Of a stretch of DNA of 57,821 bases, positions 9,001 through 15,891 are shown one piece after another. Within the stretch, counting starts at the first letter, position 1; every line of letters starts with the position of its first letter. The position numbers and the translations under genes were made by a program. The notes beneath the pieces were generated by a model. That model was not told the DNA's origin. It worked only from the letters and a program-made list of their open reading frames with translations, and ran no database searches. This DNA is from Streptomyces roseochromogenus subsp. oscitans DS 12.976 (GTDB lineage: Bacteria > Actinomycetota > Actinomycetes > Streptomycetales > Streptomycetaceae), in contig NZ_CM002285.1 of assembly GCF_000497445.1 (NCBI RefSeq), positions 6,208,489-6,266,309 on the forward strand, written 5' to 3'.

Positions 9001-9943
9001 CGGACTTCGTGAAGCCCTTGCCCGCGTCCTTGATGTGCGCCAGGCCGGCGCGCACACCGGGGGCGAGGACGGGGTCGATGGCGAGACGGCCGTCGGAGGA
9101 GATGTCGGTGCCGGCGGGGGCGCCCAGGGGGGTGACGCCGGTTCCCGCGGTGGTGGGGGTGCCGTGAGGGCGCCCGGTGAGGAAGACCCTGCCCGCGCCG
9201 CCCTGCACGAGGTCGAGGTCGCCGAGCCGGCCCGAGGCGATGCTCTTCGGCGTGCCGCTGCCGGTGAACAGTTCGGCGTGTGCCGTGGAGTTGCCCGTGC
9301 GGTCGAGGAAGGCGATCGTGCCGTCGGCGGTGGGCCGGATGTCGAACGGGGCGCTGTCCGCGTCCGCGAGGTTCTTCACCCTGCCCGAGTGGTCGAGGTG
9401 GACCCGGCGGCTGCCGAACGCGGCGACCGTGCCGTCCCGCACCGGAAGGGCGCTCGTCAGTTCACCTTTGGCCGCTACCGTGCCCGTGGTCTTCCCGGAC
9501 ACGTCCACGGTGATCACCCGGGTCCGGGTGTGCGCGGCGTCGTTCATGTCCCTGAAGCCGGTGAACGCGGCTTGGTGCGTGGTCGTGTTGCAGGACGGGT
9601 CGAAGGAGGCCAGCGACGCGGTGAAGGGCAGCTTCGTCACCTTGCCGGTCGTCAGGTCGACGATGGCGGCGAACGCGCCGCCTTGCATCAGGTCGGGCTT
9701 GTTCGTGAAACTGCGCGGCGCATACACGGCCGCGACGTGGTCGCGGTCCATCACGCACTGGTTGCCGATCCATGAGTCCGCCGGCAGGCCCGGCTCGGCG
9801 AGGACAGCGGCGGTCTTCCACGCGTACGCCTGGCTGCTGTCGGCGACCAGGACCTTATAGCCGTCGGTATCGGCCGCCCCGGTCACCGCTCGGTCGGTGG
9901 AAGTCTTCCAGCCGGCGCCGAGCTTCTTGCCCGGATCCGTCAC
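6044..9943 (-). CDS. Large secreted modular protein: beta-propeller-like, lytic-transglycosylase-like, golvesin-like and SGNH hydrolase domains
   Basis: The open frame encodes 1299 residues. Residues about 25-305 have repeated WD/TolB-propeller-like strands. Residues about 400-615 resemble a soluble lytic transglycosylase-like domain, with E475 in IMAQESN and the GYGVGQVTDGM motif. Residues about 845-965 resemble a golvesin C-terminal-type beta sandwich. Residues about 970-1295 are an SGNH/GDSL hydrolase: GDSFSSGE (block I, Ser979), SIGGNDS (block III) and SFHP near residue 1277 (block V His). Such a protein could cut peptidoglycan and de-esterify cell-wall or extracellular polymers. The GTG at 9943 is the only obvious in-frame start, but it follows a Pro/Ala-rich stretch that belongs to a signal peptide whose start is one base out of frame. 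Confidence 0.75.
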   Translation of the reverse strand: MTDPGKKLGAGWKTSTDRAVTGAADTDGYKVLVADSSQAYAWKTAAVLAEPGLPADSWIGNQCVMDRDHVAAVYAPRSFTNKPDLMQGGAFAAIVDLTTGKVTKLPFTASLASFDPSCNTTTHQAAFTGFRDMNDAAHTRTRVITVDVSGKTTGTVAAKGELTSALPVRDGTVAAFGSRRVHLDHSGRVKNLADADSAPFDIRPTADGTIAFLDRTGNSTAHAELFTGSGTPKSIASGRLGDLDLVQGGAGRVFLTGRPHGTPTTAGTGVTPLGAPAGTDISSDGRLAIDPVLAPGVRAGLAHIKDAGKGFTKSEEPAPRTAAPGAASDGPLTVTSTATTTGTRLTQSVQKDVGDGSGNNPSPVLATATATHTRPKPSPKAAGLTVSPPTDDDRWCAVSRNDVNVQALQPTPNQVEWAVDMAVRGDLSASYIRQGGYRAQAGLGTVDPQSLFPLPQLTGGGRIPANVVLGIMAQESNLWQAEGGSIPGQMGNPLAAVDGYYGHKADPNDPAAYWQINWDKSDCGYGVGQVTDGMRLPGHEKPGETSLDPRLQKLVAIDYTTNVAASLKILADKWNEVHQNGQKITVNNDDSSRVENWFTAVWNYNLGFNPPSQAGQHSGHWGLGWYNNPANPIYAKSWGHPFMNTDVDGPAANKDAAHPQDWPYEEKVMGWAAWSQDTGYSYATSGRQDWPGESGFSSAGFRPAWWTLVAQRTAVQPPLDAFCNSKNNCDPNTPPKCPDAECYAQYWWNQPNVTWKADCATSCGHENIKYEKLVQEPGRGYRLQTGTPVCSAAPAGSNVVASVPDGTPSWSDQSGCATIHSAGSFQFKFNPGTEGRYEAKADLHSVGGGYGGHYWYTHTRNADHFGGDGGYMTIDGTWTLGQSLNWARVLVHLPDTGAQTRQAAYTIGGSDTSSPTRIVEQRAGRWVSLGVFHFTGTPSVTLTNTTADGTGDEDVAWGAVAFQGLPGKPNHTVVAMGDSFSSGEGASEGNRDYYPETNWRNKASGDRDGCHRSTYAWSRQAKLPGEQLSIGELDDNWSARMDYHLIACSGSRTYNVIAPADNNDRTYDNSGELPQINQGYLDQNTDLVTISIGGNDSRFGYVITQCMGPGNPCQEKKFDNVEGKGVPDGPYQGKPLAEAIPDLISDVVAPSIQKTIEAIHSKAPNARIVLMGYPPLLSNDASCLNKIPLVGISPEESQWLNGVADYLAQTMFETADLVRKHGVDVGYANPQAFFHGKAVCGDPESIHGIVTDLTDSDEPKIDWPFFQFGISAQSFHPKITGARLYADTLEAALGAWPKK

Positions 9944-10110
9944 GCGGCCGGGAGGCGCTAGCGTGGCGTGTGCGTTGTTGCCAGGGTCGGGGCTGGGTGT
10001 CGGCGCGGCAGCGGCGGGCGCTGCCTGTAACAGGCCGCCGGTTAAGGCCGCGCAGGCAGCCAGGGCAGCCAGGGCAGCCAGGGCAGGTGTGCTCTTTTTC
10101 TGCGTCTCAA
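9944..10110 (-). other. Signal-peptide coding region of the secreted modular gene, out of frame by one base
   Basis: In the frame of the downstream gene this region reads KKSTPALAALAALAALAAC and on to TGGLLQAAPAAAAPT, a clear export signal, but it has no ATG, GTG or TTG before an in-frame TAG. A TTG at 10110 preceded by GGGAAAG gives Met-Arg-Arg-Arg-Lys in a different frame. One extra base in the A5 run (plus-strand T run 10095-10099) would join the two into a textbook signal peptide. It contains a 9-base CTGGCTGCC tandem repeat. Confidence 0.6.
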
Positions 10111-10255
10111 GAGAGCTTTCCCGTTTCTAGTTGAGAGGTACCCCTGCCTGGTCGGGGCAGGGCTCGGTCGCCCAACCCGGGGGGATAGACGGCCAGAGCG
10201 CGGGCGCGAGTGCGAAACGAGTTGGCTGGCGGCGGAGGCGCCAGCGGCGCGGACT

Positions 10256-10285
10256 GCGGACCCGGACTTCTCCAGCCGGGTCCGC
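10256..10285 (-). terminator. Hairpin downstream of the small lipoprotein gene
   Basis: GCGGACCCGG and CCGGGTCCGC form a 10-bp stem with a ten-base loop. It may end transcription from the minus-strand gene ending at 10502, although it lies 217 bases downstream. I see no gene in the rest of 10111-10501. Confidence 0.4.
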
Positions 10286-10501
10286 TCACCCTAGAAACGT
10301 GGCGGCAATGGACACGTACACGTCCATGCCAGAGCTGGTGAACCAGCCGACCACGTGGTGCCGGCCGCCACGGGCGTAGTCGCGTATCAGCGTTTGCGTC
10401 CTACATGGGGGCCAGTCGCGCCCTGGACCGACTCACCAAACAGCGCGCGCGAACAGGCCGTTCTGGATGGTGGTCGGGAAGAGTGCCGAGATTCGGGTTC
10501 T

Positions 10502-11092
10502 CTAGCCCTTGTATTCGGTCCGCTCGACACTCTCGATGGTGATGTGCGGTTGCGCGGGAGGCGTGTGACCAGGGTCGCTTACCGTCAGCTCCGTCGGCCA
10601 CGAGGTCCCGGGATACAGGCCGACGACATCCATCGAAGCGCTGACCGTCGCATTGAAACCACCCGGCCCCGTAACCCGAAGGCGGAATCGATAGAACGCA
10701 CGCTTGCTACCGCTGTTGACCACCTCCACGGGGACCGTCAGCCCACCCTTGTCCCGCCTGGCCGTGTAGACGGTCACGTCTCCTTGGCGGATGACCGGAG
10801 TTCCGAAGTGCTCGCTGCCCTTGGCGACGCCGGTCACCGGGGACGGCGTGATGGTCACTCCAGGCGGTGCAGCCTGCCTGCGCTCCCTTTCCACCTTCTG
10901 TCTGGCCGCCTCTATCCCGTCAGACCTCGTGCTGGCGGCGGCCGACGACGTGGCGGAATCCGGCGTTGAGGACTGAACGGCTGAGGTATCCGGGCCATGG
11001 CTCGCCGGTTCGTGCCCGCATGCAGCGGTCATCGCTCCGGCAGCGATGAGCAGGACAAGGAACCGGCGAGATACCGGCGTACGTATGGGCAT
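10502..11092 (-). CDS. Putative small exported lipoprotein
   Basis: The 196-residue product begins MPIRTPVSRRFLVLLIAAGA and then has a lipobox (MTAAC). A Ser/Thr-rich linker follows, then a basic helix (EAARQKVERERRQ) and a beta-rich C-terminal domain with VPVEVVNSGSKRAFYRFRL. This resembles Ig-like accessory domains of extracellular proteins. I take the ATG at 11092, eight bases from GAGG; a GTG at 11101 overlaps that site. It lies in a row of three exported-protein genes on the same strand. No function can be given. Confidence 0.65.
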   Translation of the reverse strand: MPIRTPVSRRFLVLLIAAGAMTAACGHEPASHGPDTSAVQSSTPDSATSSAAASTRSDGIEAARQKVERERRQAAPPGVTITPSPVTGVAKGSEHFGTPVIRQGDVTVYTARRDKGGLTVPVEVVNSGSKRAFYRFRLRVTGPGGFNATVSASMDVVGLYPGTSWPTELTVSDPGHTPPAQPHITIESVERTEYKG

Positions 11093-11134
11093 GACATGCA
11101 CCTCGGGAGGGAGAGGGACGGGTACGGGTGACGG

Positions 11135-11671
11135 TCAGTCGCAGCCATAGACGTCCGTCTGCCGGTCGATGATCGCAACATCGCCCTCCCACATCAGGGC
11201 GTTCACGACGGCGCAGCCGGGATCGAAGTCGCCCTCGACCTTGACCGGACCCGCGTAGTCAGGGAACCAGCCATCATCGACCTTGCACGTGGTCCCGCAC
11301 AGCTTCAGCTTCATGTGCTTCTTGACCCCGAGGTTGTTGTCGAACAGGGCGCATGCCCCGTTCGCCCCGCCCGGCCCCCACTTGGTGTATGTGAAGAGGG
11401 TCCCGAACCGGCGGGAGTCCGGAAGCGGATTTACCAAAGCCAGCTTGTATCCGCTCCCGCACAACAAGCCGCCGGCTTGTACCGCTGCAGGGTTGGCCGC
11501 CGCGAGGGCACGCGTCTGCGGATCACGCGCCGCGCTCGGTGCAAACTCCACGTTGGTGCCGGGCACCTTCTCGGGAACCGGCTTCGAGTCCTGGGCCAGG
11601 GCTTGTGGAGCTAACAGAACCGAAGAGACGAAAGCTGTGGACACGGCAAGAGCAGGCAGCCACTTGCGCAT
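11135..11671 (-). CDS. Secreted protein of unknown function with conserved cysteines
   Basis: The 178-residue product has a Sec signal peptide (MRKWLPALAVSTAFVSSVLL, cleavage after PQALA). The mature domain has six cysteines, in LLCGSGY, NGACALFD, KLCGTTCKV, PGCAVV and the terminal YGCD. That pattern suggests a small disulphide-bonded extracellular domain. The ATG at 11671 has a GGGGG stretch nine bases upstream. It is 43 bases upstream of the lipoprotein gene and probably shares its transcript. I do not recognise the family. Confidence 0.65.
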   Translation of the reverse strand: MRKWLPALAVSTAFVSSVLLAPQALAQDSKPVPEKVPGTNVEFAPSAARDPQTRALAAANPAAVQAGGLLCGSGYKLALVNPLPDSRRFGTLFTYTKWGPGGANGACALFDNNLGVKKHMKLKLCGTTCKVDDGWFPDYAGPVKVEGDFDPGCAVVNALMWEGDVAIIDRQTDVYGCD

Positions 11672-12054
11672 GATGTCATTCCCCCATGTTGAAAGAACAA
11701 GGGGGCCTCGCCCGTGGCGGCACGCGCGTGATTGTGGTCCCCGTTGTGCTGAGCGTGTGTTGGTCGTCCACTCCCGTCCCGCCCGGTTGACACGGGCTGG
11801 CAGTTCCCCAACTGACCGGGAGCAGCTCGCCACTCTAGACAGAGCATGTTCATGTCGGTCAAGAACAGCTATGTCGGCCCGGCGTGAAAGCAACTCCGGC
11901 AGCGGCAGCCATCCGGAATGCGGTGATCAAGTGTGCAACCCAGGAGGCACCTGTGTGACTCCTGGGAAGCGGAGGGGGATGCGAGGGGACCGCTGGGGCT
12001 GCCAGGGGTGGCCGGATTCAACCCCTTCCTCACCAACATCCGAGCGAAGCGAGA

Positions 12055-12216
12055 GACAGGGGTCAAACTGCGAGCATCGAGGCCGAGTACGACCCGGTAC
12101 CCGCCTGCCAGGCACAGGCGTTCGTGCGGGACGGAAGGTGGGTGGTCGAGGTACGGCATCCACAGCATCCCGACGCGGAACCGCTGGCCGTGGCGGACGC
12201 TGATGAGGCTTCGTGA
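12055..12216 (+). pseudogene. Remnant of an unrecognised small gene
   Basis: In one frame this reads SIEAEYDPVPACQAQAFVR and RDGRWVVEVRHPQHPDAEPL, ending in TGA. The composition is protein-like, unlike the Pro/Arg-rich shadows around it, but no start codon lies in frame nearby. It is probably a 3' fragment. The stretch 11672-12054 holds no gene I can support, only an 8-bp hairpin (CCCAGGAG/CTCCTGGG) at about 11939-11966. Confidence 0.35.
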
Positions 12217-12404
12217 AAATGGCTCTGGCCGCAGTTTCTGTTGGTGATCTTCACTCGGTGAGGTGAAGTCGTCGGGCTGCGGCTGCGGTGTTGTCCTCGT
12301 GGTGGTGCGCTGGTGGGAGCGGGGCGGTTTCGGCGGTCGGAGGGGTGACCGCGGTGGCGATGGGCTCGGGTTCGGGGCGGGTGATTCCGCCGTTGACAGT
12401 GCGG

Positions 12405-12554
12405 ATGGCACGGGCGAGTAATCCGCGGGGCACGGCCGCGATGTGGGTGCAGGATCGGCTGGACGGCTTGTTCACGGATGCTGACTTCGCCGACTGGTAT
12501 CCGGCTGACGTTCGACGTGGGCTGGCACCAGGTCCCGCATTTCTCTCGGGTAGG
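12405..12554 (+). pseudogene. IS1182-family transposase N-terminal remnant
   Basis: The frame reads MARASNPRGTAAMWVQDRL, then DGLFTDADFADWYPADVRRG. This matches the start of IS1182-type transposases, where 'NP.GN/T...RD.LG.LF.D.DF..L/WP..G' precedes the 'LALV.VLQF.E.L.DRQA' stretch. The homology stops before that stretch, so only about 50 codons survive. It marks past insertion upstream of the NLR locus. Confidence 0.6.
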
Positions 12555-12653
12555 TCCTGCGGCAGATGGCTGATTCCGCGAGCAACCGTGGACGGCCTGT
12601 CGCTGGGTCCGTACGCTGGGTAGCCGGTCTGGGCAGAGCACAGGGGGCGACGT

Positions 12654-12923
12654 ATGGGCGGTACGTGGGACGCGGATCCGCAGGCGCGGCTGGTCCGGCG
12701 CATCGGCGTCGCGCCGGCGGAGCTGGGTACGACTGGGGGCAGGGACGGCTGTCCGGACATCTGGGAACTCGACAACGGCGACTTCGCGGTCATCGGCCGT
12801 GACCTTACGACGGTCTATTCCGAGGGGCTGCCCGAGGATGCGGTGATCGGCGGTGGTGAGCGCCTCGTGGTCATCCCGCGCGTCACGCTGCTGGCCGCCA
12901 AGGCGCACATTCCGGATGCGTGA
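12654..12923 (+). CDS. Small conserved-type protein paired with DUF6879 gene
   Basis: The 89-residue acidic protein (MGGTWDADPQARLVRRIGVA and onward, ending VTLLAAKAHIPDA) has no membrane segment or known motif. The ATG at 12654 follows a GGGGG ribosome-site-like stretch. Its stop overlaps the start of the DUF6879 gene by eight bases, so the two are almost certainly translationally coupled. Small partners of this kind commonly precede DUF6879 genes in Streptomyces, by my recollection. Function unknown. Confidence 0.7.
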   Translation: MGGTWDADPQARLVRRIGVAPAELGTTGGRDGCPDIWELDNGDFAVIGRDLTTVYSEGLPEDAVIGGGERLVVIPRVTLLAAKAHIPDA

Positions 12924-13527
12924 CCTTCTTGGCGTCTCGCCCGGCGAGCGGTTGGGACTGGACGCTTATCGCGACGACTTCCGCAGCAGGGATTTCGCTG
13001 TTGACGGGTGCGATTCGTGGAAGCTGGAACGTCGCCAGCACTTCCGTGAGCCGGGCGACGCGAGCTGGGATGCCTTTGTCCAGGGGGACTGGGAGGAGGC
13101 GCTGAGGCTGATCGAGGCCCAGCGTGCCGAGTTGCTCGACGTATCCCGTCTGGCCGCGCGTCATCGGTGCCGTCTGCTGCGTGTCCGTGTGGTGGAGCAG
13201 CCGCTCACGCCGTACTTGCAGTGGGAGCTGCATCTGCTGCGTGTGCGGGCTGAATGCGGTGAGCTGATCCGCGTCATCGGCCCGGAACACATCGAGGCAT
13301 ACGAACACGGGGGCACAGTACCGGAGTTGGTCACGCTGAACGACGACACGGTGTACGAGATCCTTTACGACGCGGAGGGTGTCCTGGAAGGGGGCGTGCG
13401 CTACCTCGGTGCGGGAACGAGGGATCGTGTCGCGGCGCGAGTCGAGGAGCTGTACGTGCTGGGTGAGGACATCGGCACGTTTTTCGACCGTGAAGTGGCC
13501 CACCTCAAGCCTCCGACGGGTGTATGA
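12916..13527 (+). CDS. DUF6879 family protein
   Basis: The 203-residue protein starts MRDLLGVSPGERL and shows the family landmarks WKLERRQHFREPGDASW, LTPYLQWELHLLRVRAECGE and ILYDAEGVLEGGVRYL. DUF6879 proteins are soluble, of unknown biochemistry, and widespread in Streptomyces beside HTH regulators or signalling ATPases. The start overlaps the upstream small gene by eight bases. The stop TGA at 13525 overlaps the start of the NLR-like gene by eight bases. This tight three-gene coupling suggests that it acts with the NLR-like ATPase, perhaps as a sensor or regulator (inference). Confidence 0.8.
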   Translation: MRDLLGVSPGERLGLDAYRDDFRSRDFAVDGCDSWKLERRQHFREPGDASWDAFVQGDWEEALRLIEAQRAELLDVSRLAARHRCRLLRVRVVEQPLTPYLQWELHLLRVRAECGELIRVIGPEHIEAYEHGGTVPELVTLNDDTVYEILYDAEGVLEGGVRYLGAGTRDRVAARVEELYVLGEDIGTFFDREVAHLKPPTGV

Positions 13528-15886
13528 GCCGCGCGAGGAAGTCAACTCCTCACTCTCCGGCACCGCCCGTGACGTCGTGCAGGCCCGCGACGTACAAGGC
13601 GGGATACATTTCCACGCTCCGGCGACCGATCGCGTGCGGCCGCCGGTTCCGTACCAACTCCCCTTTGCAGGACAGGGCTTCGTCAACCGACGCGCTGAAC
13701 GTGAGGCGCTCGACCGTCTCCTCGATGACGGTCTCGCCCATGCGCAGGTGCTGCTGGTAACCGGCACTGCGGGAGTCGGTAAGACGTCTCTGGTGCTGCA
13801 CTGGTCACACGCGGTCCGTGACCGGTTCCCCGATGGCCAGTTGTATGCCGACCTGCACGGCTACGACCCGCAGGCCCCCGTCAGGTACGAGCGGGTCCTT
13901 GAAAGCTTCCTGCGGGTGCTCGGCGCCCCTGCGGACGCGGTTCATGCTGAAGGCGAGCACATGGCCGCGGCCTTCCGCTCGTGGCTTGCCGACCGCAGGC
14001 TGCTGATCGTACTCGACAACGCCGCCAGCGCGTCCCAGGTCAGGCCTTTGCTGCCGGCGACGCCGGGATGCCTGGTCATCGTGACCAGCAGGCACCGTCT
14101 GCCTGGCCTGACGATCCGGGAGGGAGCGCGGCGCCTCACGCTGGATGTCCTCGACCAGGACGGCTCGGTCGCCCTGCTGCGCAGCGTCACCCGGGGCTAC
14201 CGGGACGGCGACGATCCCGAGCAGGTGGCGGAGCTCGCCTCGCTTTGCGCGCGCCTGCCGTTGGCGCTCAGGATCGCTGCCGAGCGCGCGGCGGGGCGGC
14301 CGCTGATGCACCTGGCGGATCTGATCGGCGAGCTGCGTGACGAGTCCGGTCGGTGGGAAGTTCTGTCGGCAGACGGCGACGAGGAGTCCGAGGCGGTGCG
14401 TCCCGTGTTCACATGGTCCTATCGGGCGCTGCCCTCAGATGCCGCCCGGCTCTTCCGGCTGCTCGGACTGCACCCCGGGCCGGACTTCAGCGACACGGCT
14501 GCGGCAGCCCTCGCGGGAGTCGACGTCCGTACCGCGCGACGCCTGCTCGATGCCGTCGCTGCCGCGCATATGGTCGATCAGACCGCATCTGATCGCTTTC
14601 GCCTGCATGACCTGCTGCGTGCCTATGCCGCCGATCAGGCACGGCTGGAGCAGACCCAGCAGGAGCGCCAGGACGCGCTGCGCAGGGTGCTGACCTGGTA
14701 CCTGCACACTGCGGACGCGGTCCAGGCCCGCGTCGCACCGCGGGAGCCTCGCGTGGAGTTGGTACCTGCCGACGGAGGACTGCCCGAGCTGCGGTTCGCC
14801 GACGAGGCTCAGGCGATGCGATGGTACGAGGCGGAACGCGACAACCTCGTGGCTGCCGTACGCGCGGCCGCGAGTGGTGGGCTGGACCGGATCGCCTGGC
14901 AGCTGGCGGTGGTGCTGCGTGCCGTCTACATGACCAACAATCCGTTTCAGGACTGGATCGCCACCTCGCAGATCGGTCTGGAGGCCGCCCGGCGTGATGG
15001 CGATCGAGGTGCCGAAGCCGAACTGGAGGAGAGCCTCGGCATGGCGTACGCCCAGTCCCAGTGCCTGGCAGCCGCCGCCGAGCACTACGAGTCGGCGCTG
15101 ACCCTGCGCCGGGAACTTGGCGATACCTTCGGGGAGGCACTGACGCTCAACGGTCTTGGTCTGCTTGAACTACGCCGCCGTAACCTCGCACAGGCACAAG
15201 CGGCGCTCGAAGGCAGCAGGGGGCTGTTCGCGGCGCTGAACGACGGCTTCTGGGAACCTCGCGTGGCAGTCAACCTTGCACAGGTGGAACTGGAACTCGG
15301 ACACCCGGCCGGCGCACTCGGTCCGTTGCGCCGGGGAATCGAGGTCTTCAGGGCCCATGGCGATCGCCATGCCGAGGGCAATGCCCTTCGGCTCCTTGCC
15401 GCGGCGGAGTTGGACAGCGGAGACGCGGATGCTGCGTTGGCACATGCCGAGCAGGCCGTAGCCATCGCCACCGAGATCCGCAGCGCGGCCGCGGAAGGCT
15501 ACTGGCTGCTGGCTCTGGGCGATGCTCAACGCGCCACCGGGCATGCCACCCAGGCACTGGCCTCCTACCGTCGCGCCGCCGCGCTCCAAGAAGAGTTGGG
15601 CGACCGCGCCCGCCAAGCCGCCGCCTGGGACGGTTTCGGGCAGACGTACCTGCAACTCGGCCGCGCTCAGGAATCCGCCGAATGGCACCGCCGGGCAGTG
15701 GCCACCTACCGCGACCTTGAGCAGACATGGGAGATGGCACGAACGCTGGCGCATCTGGCGGATGCCCTGGACCGTGCCGGCACACCGCAGGAGGCCGCTG
15801 ACGCACGAGCGGACGCATGCGGACTGCTCACGGCGTTCACCGATCCGCGCGCTGTGCGGTTACGGGAAAGCATCGTCCAGCGGTGA
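13520..15886 (+). CDS. NLR-like STAND ATPase: N-terminal amyloid-type motif, NB-ARC, TPR repeats
   Basis: The 788-residue protein has a short N-terminal motif at residues 14-32 (GTARDVVQARDVQGGIHFH). An NB-ARC/STAND module follows: Walker A GTAGVGKTS at 82-90, Walker B LLIVLDNA at 161-168, CLVIVTSRHRL at 184-194, the LPLALRI motif near 243, and the winged-helix FRLHDLLRAYA near 360. From about residue 470 there are tetratricopeptide-like repeats. There is no DNA-binding domain, so this is not an AfsR/SARP activator. Architecture matches bacterial NLRs that oligomerise on ligand binding. The GTG start overlaps the DUF6879 stop. A TTA codon at 15860, eight codons from the end, may tie completion of translation to bldA tRNA. 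Confidence 0.85.
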   Translation: MYEPREEVNSSLSGTARDVVQARDVQGGIHFHAPATDRVRPPVPYQLPFAGQGFVNRRAEREALDRLLDDGLAHAQVLLVTGTAGVGKTSLVLHWSHAVRDRFPDGQLYADLHGYDPQAPVRYERVLESFLRVLGAPADAVHAEGEHMAAAFRSWLADRRLLIVLDNAASASQVRPLLPATPGCLVIVTSRHRLPGLTIREGARRLTLDVLDQDGSVALLRSVTRGYRDGDDPEQVAELASLCARLPLALRIAAERAAGRPLMHLADLIGELRDESGRWEVLSADGDEESEAVRPVFTWSYRALPSDAARLFRLLGLHPGPDFSDTAAAALAGVDVRTARRLLDAVAAAHMVDQTASDRFRLHDLLRAYAADQARLEQTQQERQDALRRVLTWYLHTADAVQARVAPREPRVELVPADGGLPELRFADEAQAMRWYEAERDNLVAAVRAAASGGLDRIAWQLAVVLRAVYMTNNPFQDWIATSQIGLEAARRDGDRGAEAELEESLGMAYAQSQCLAAAAEHYESALTLRRELGDTFGEALTLNGLGLLELRRRNLAQAQAALEGSRGLFAALNDGFWEPRVAVNLAQVELELGHPAGALGPLRRGIEVFRAHGDRHAEGNALRLLAAAELDSGDADAALAHAEQAVAIATEIRSAAAEGYWLLALGDAQRATGHATQALASYRRAAALQEELGDRARQAAAWDGFGQTYLQLGRAQESAEWHRRAVATYRDLEQTWEMARTLAHLADALDRAGTPQEAADARADACGLLTAFTDPRAVRLRESIVQR
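13559..13615 (+). other. Putative bacterial amyloid signalling motif (BASS/RHIM-like), NLR side
   Basis: This encodes NLR residues 14-32, with the pattern G-T-x5-Q-A-R-D-V-x-G-x-I-x-F. It matches the C-terminal motif of the 124-residue protein at 17101-17154 at 10 of 18 positions, with no gaps. Position before the NB-ARC domain fits known NLR-associated amyloid motifs. Confidence 0.65.
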
Positions 15887-15891
15887 CGACT

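Noticed and set aside
6464..9775. Long open frame of about 1100 codons on the plus strand opposite the large secreted protein
   Set aside because: It is a Gly/Val/Arg-rich shadow produced by GC-rich third positions; the minus-strand frame has recognisable domains.
10035..10090. CTGGCTGCC tandem repeats as a regulatory repeat
   Set aside because: They encode the Leu-Ala-Ala core of a signal peptide; such codon repetition is common in high-GC signal sequences.
11869..12411. Minus-strand 180-codon Pro/Ser/Arg-rich frame
   Set aside because: It is antisense to the IS1182 and coding remnants and shows no domain.
13520..15886. AfsR/SARP-type transcriptional activator
   Set aside because: NB-ARC and TPR regions are present but there is no N-terminal DNA-binding/BTAD domain, only the short motif.
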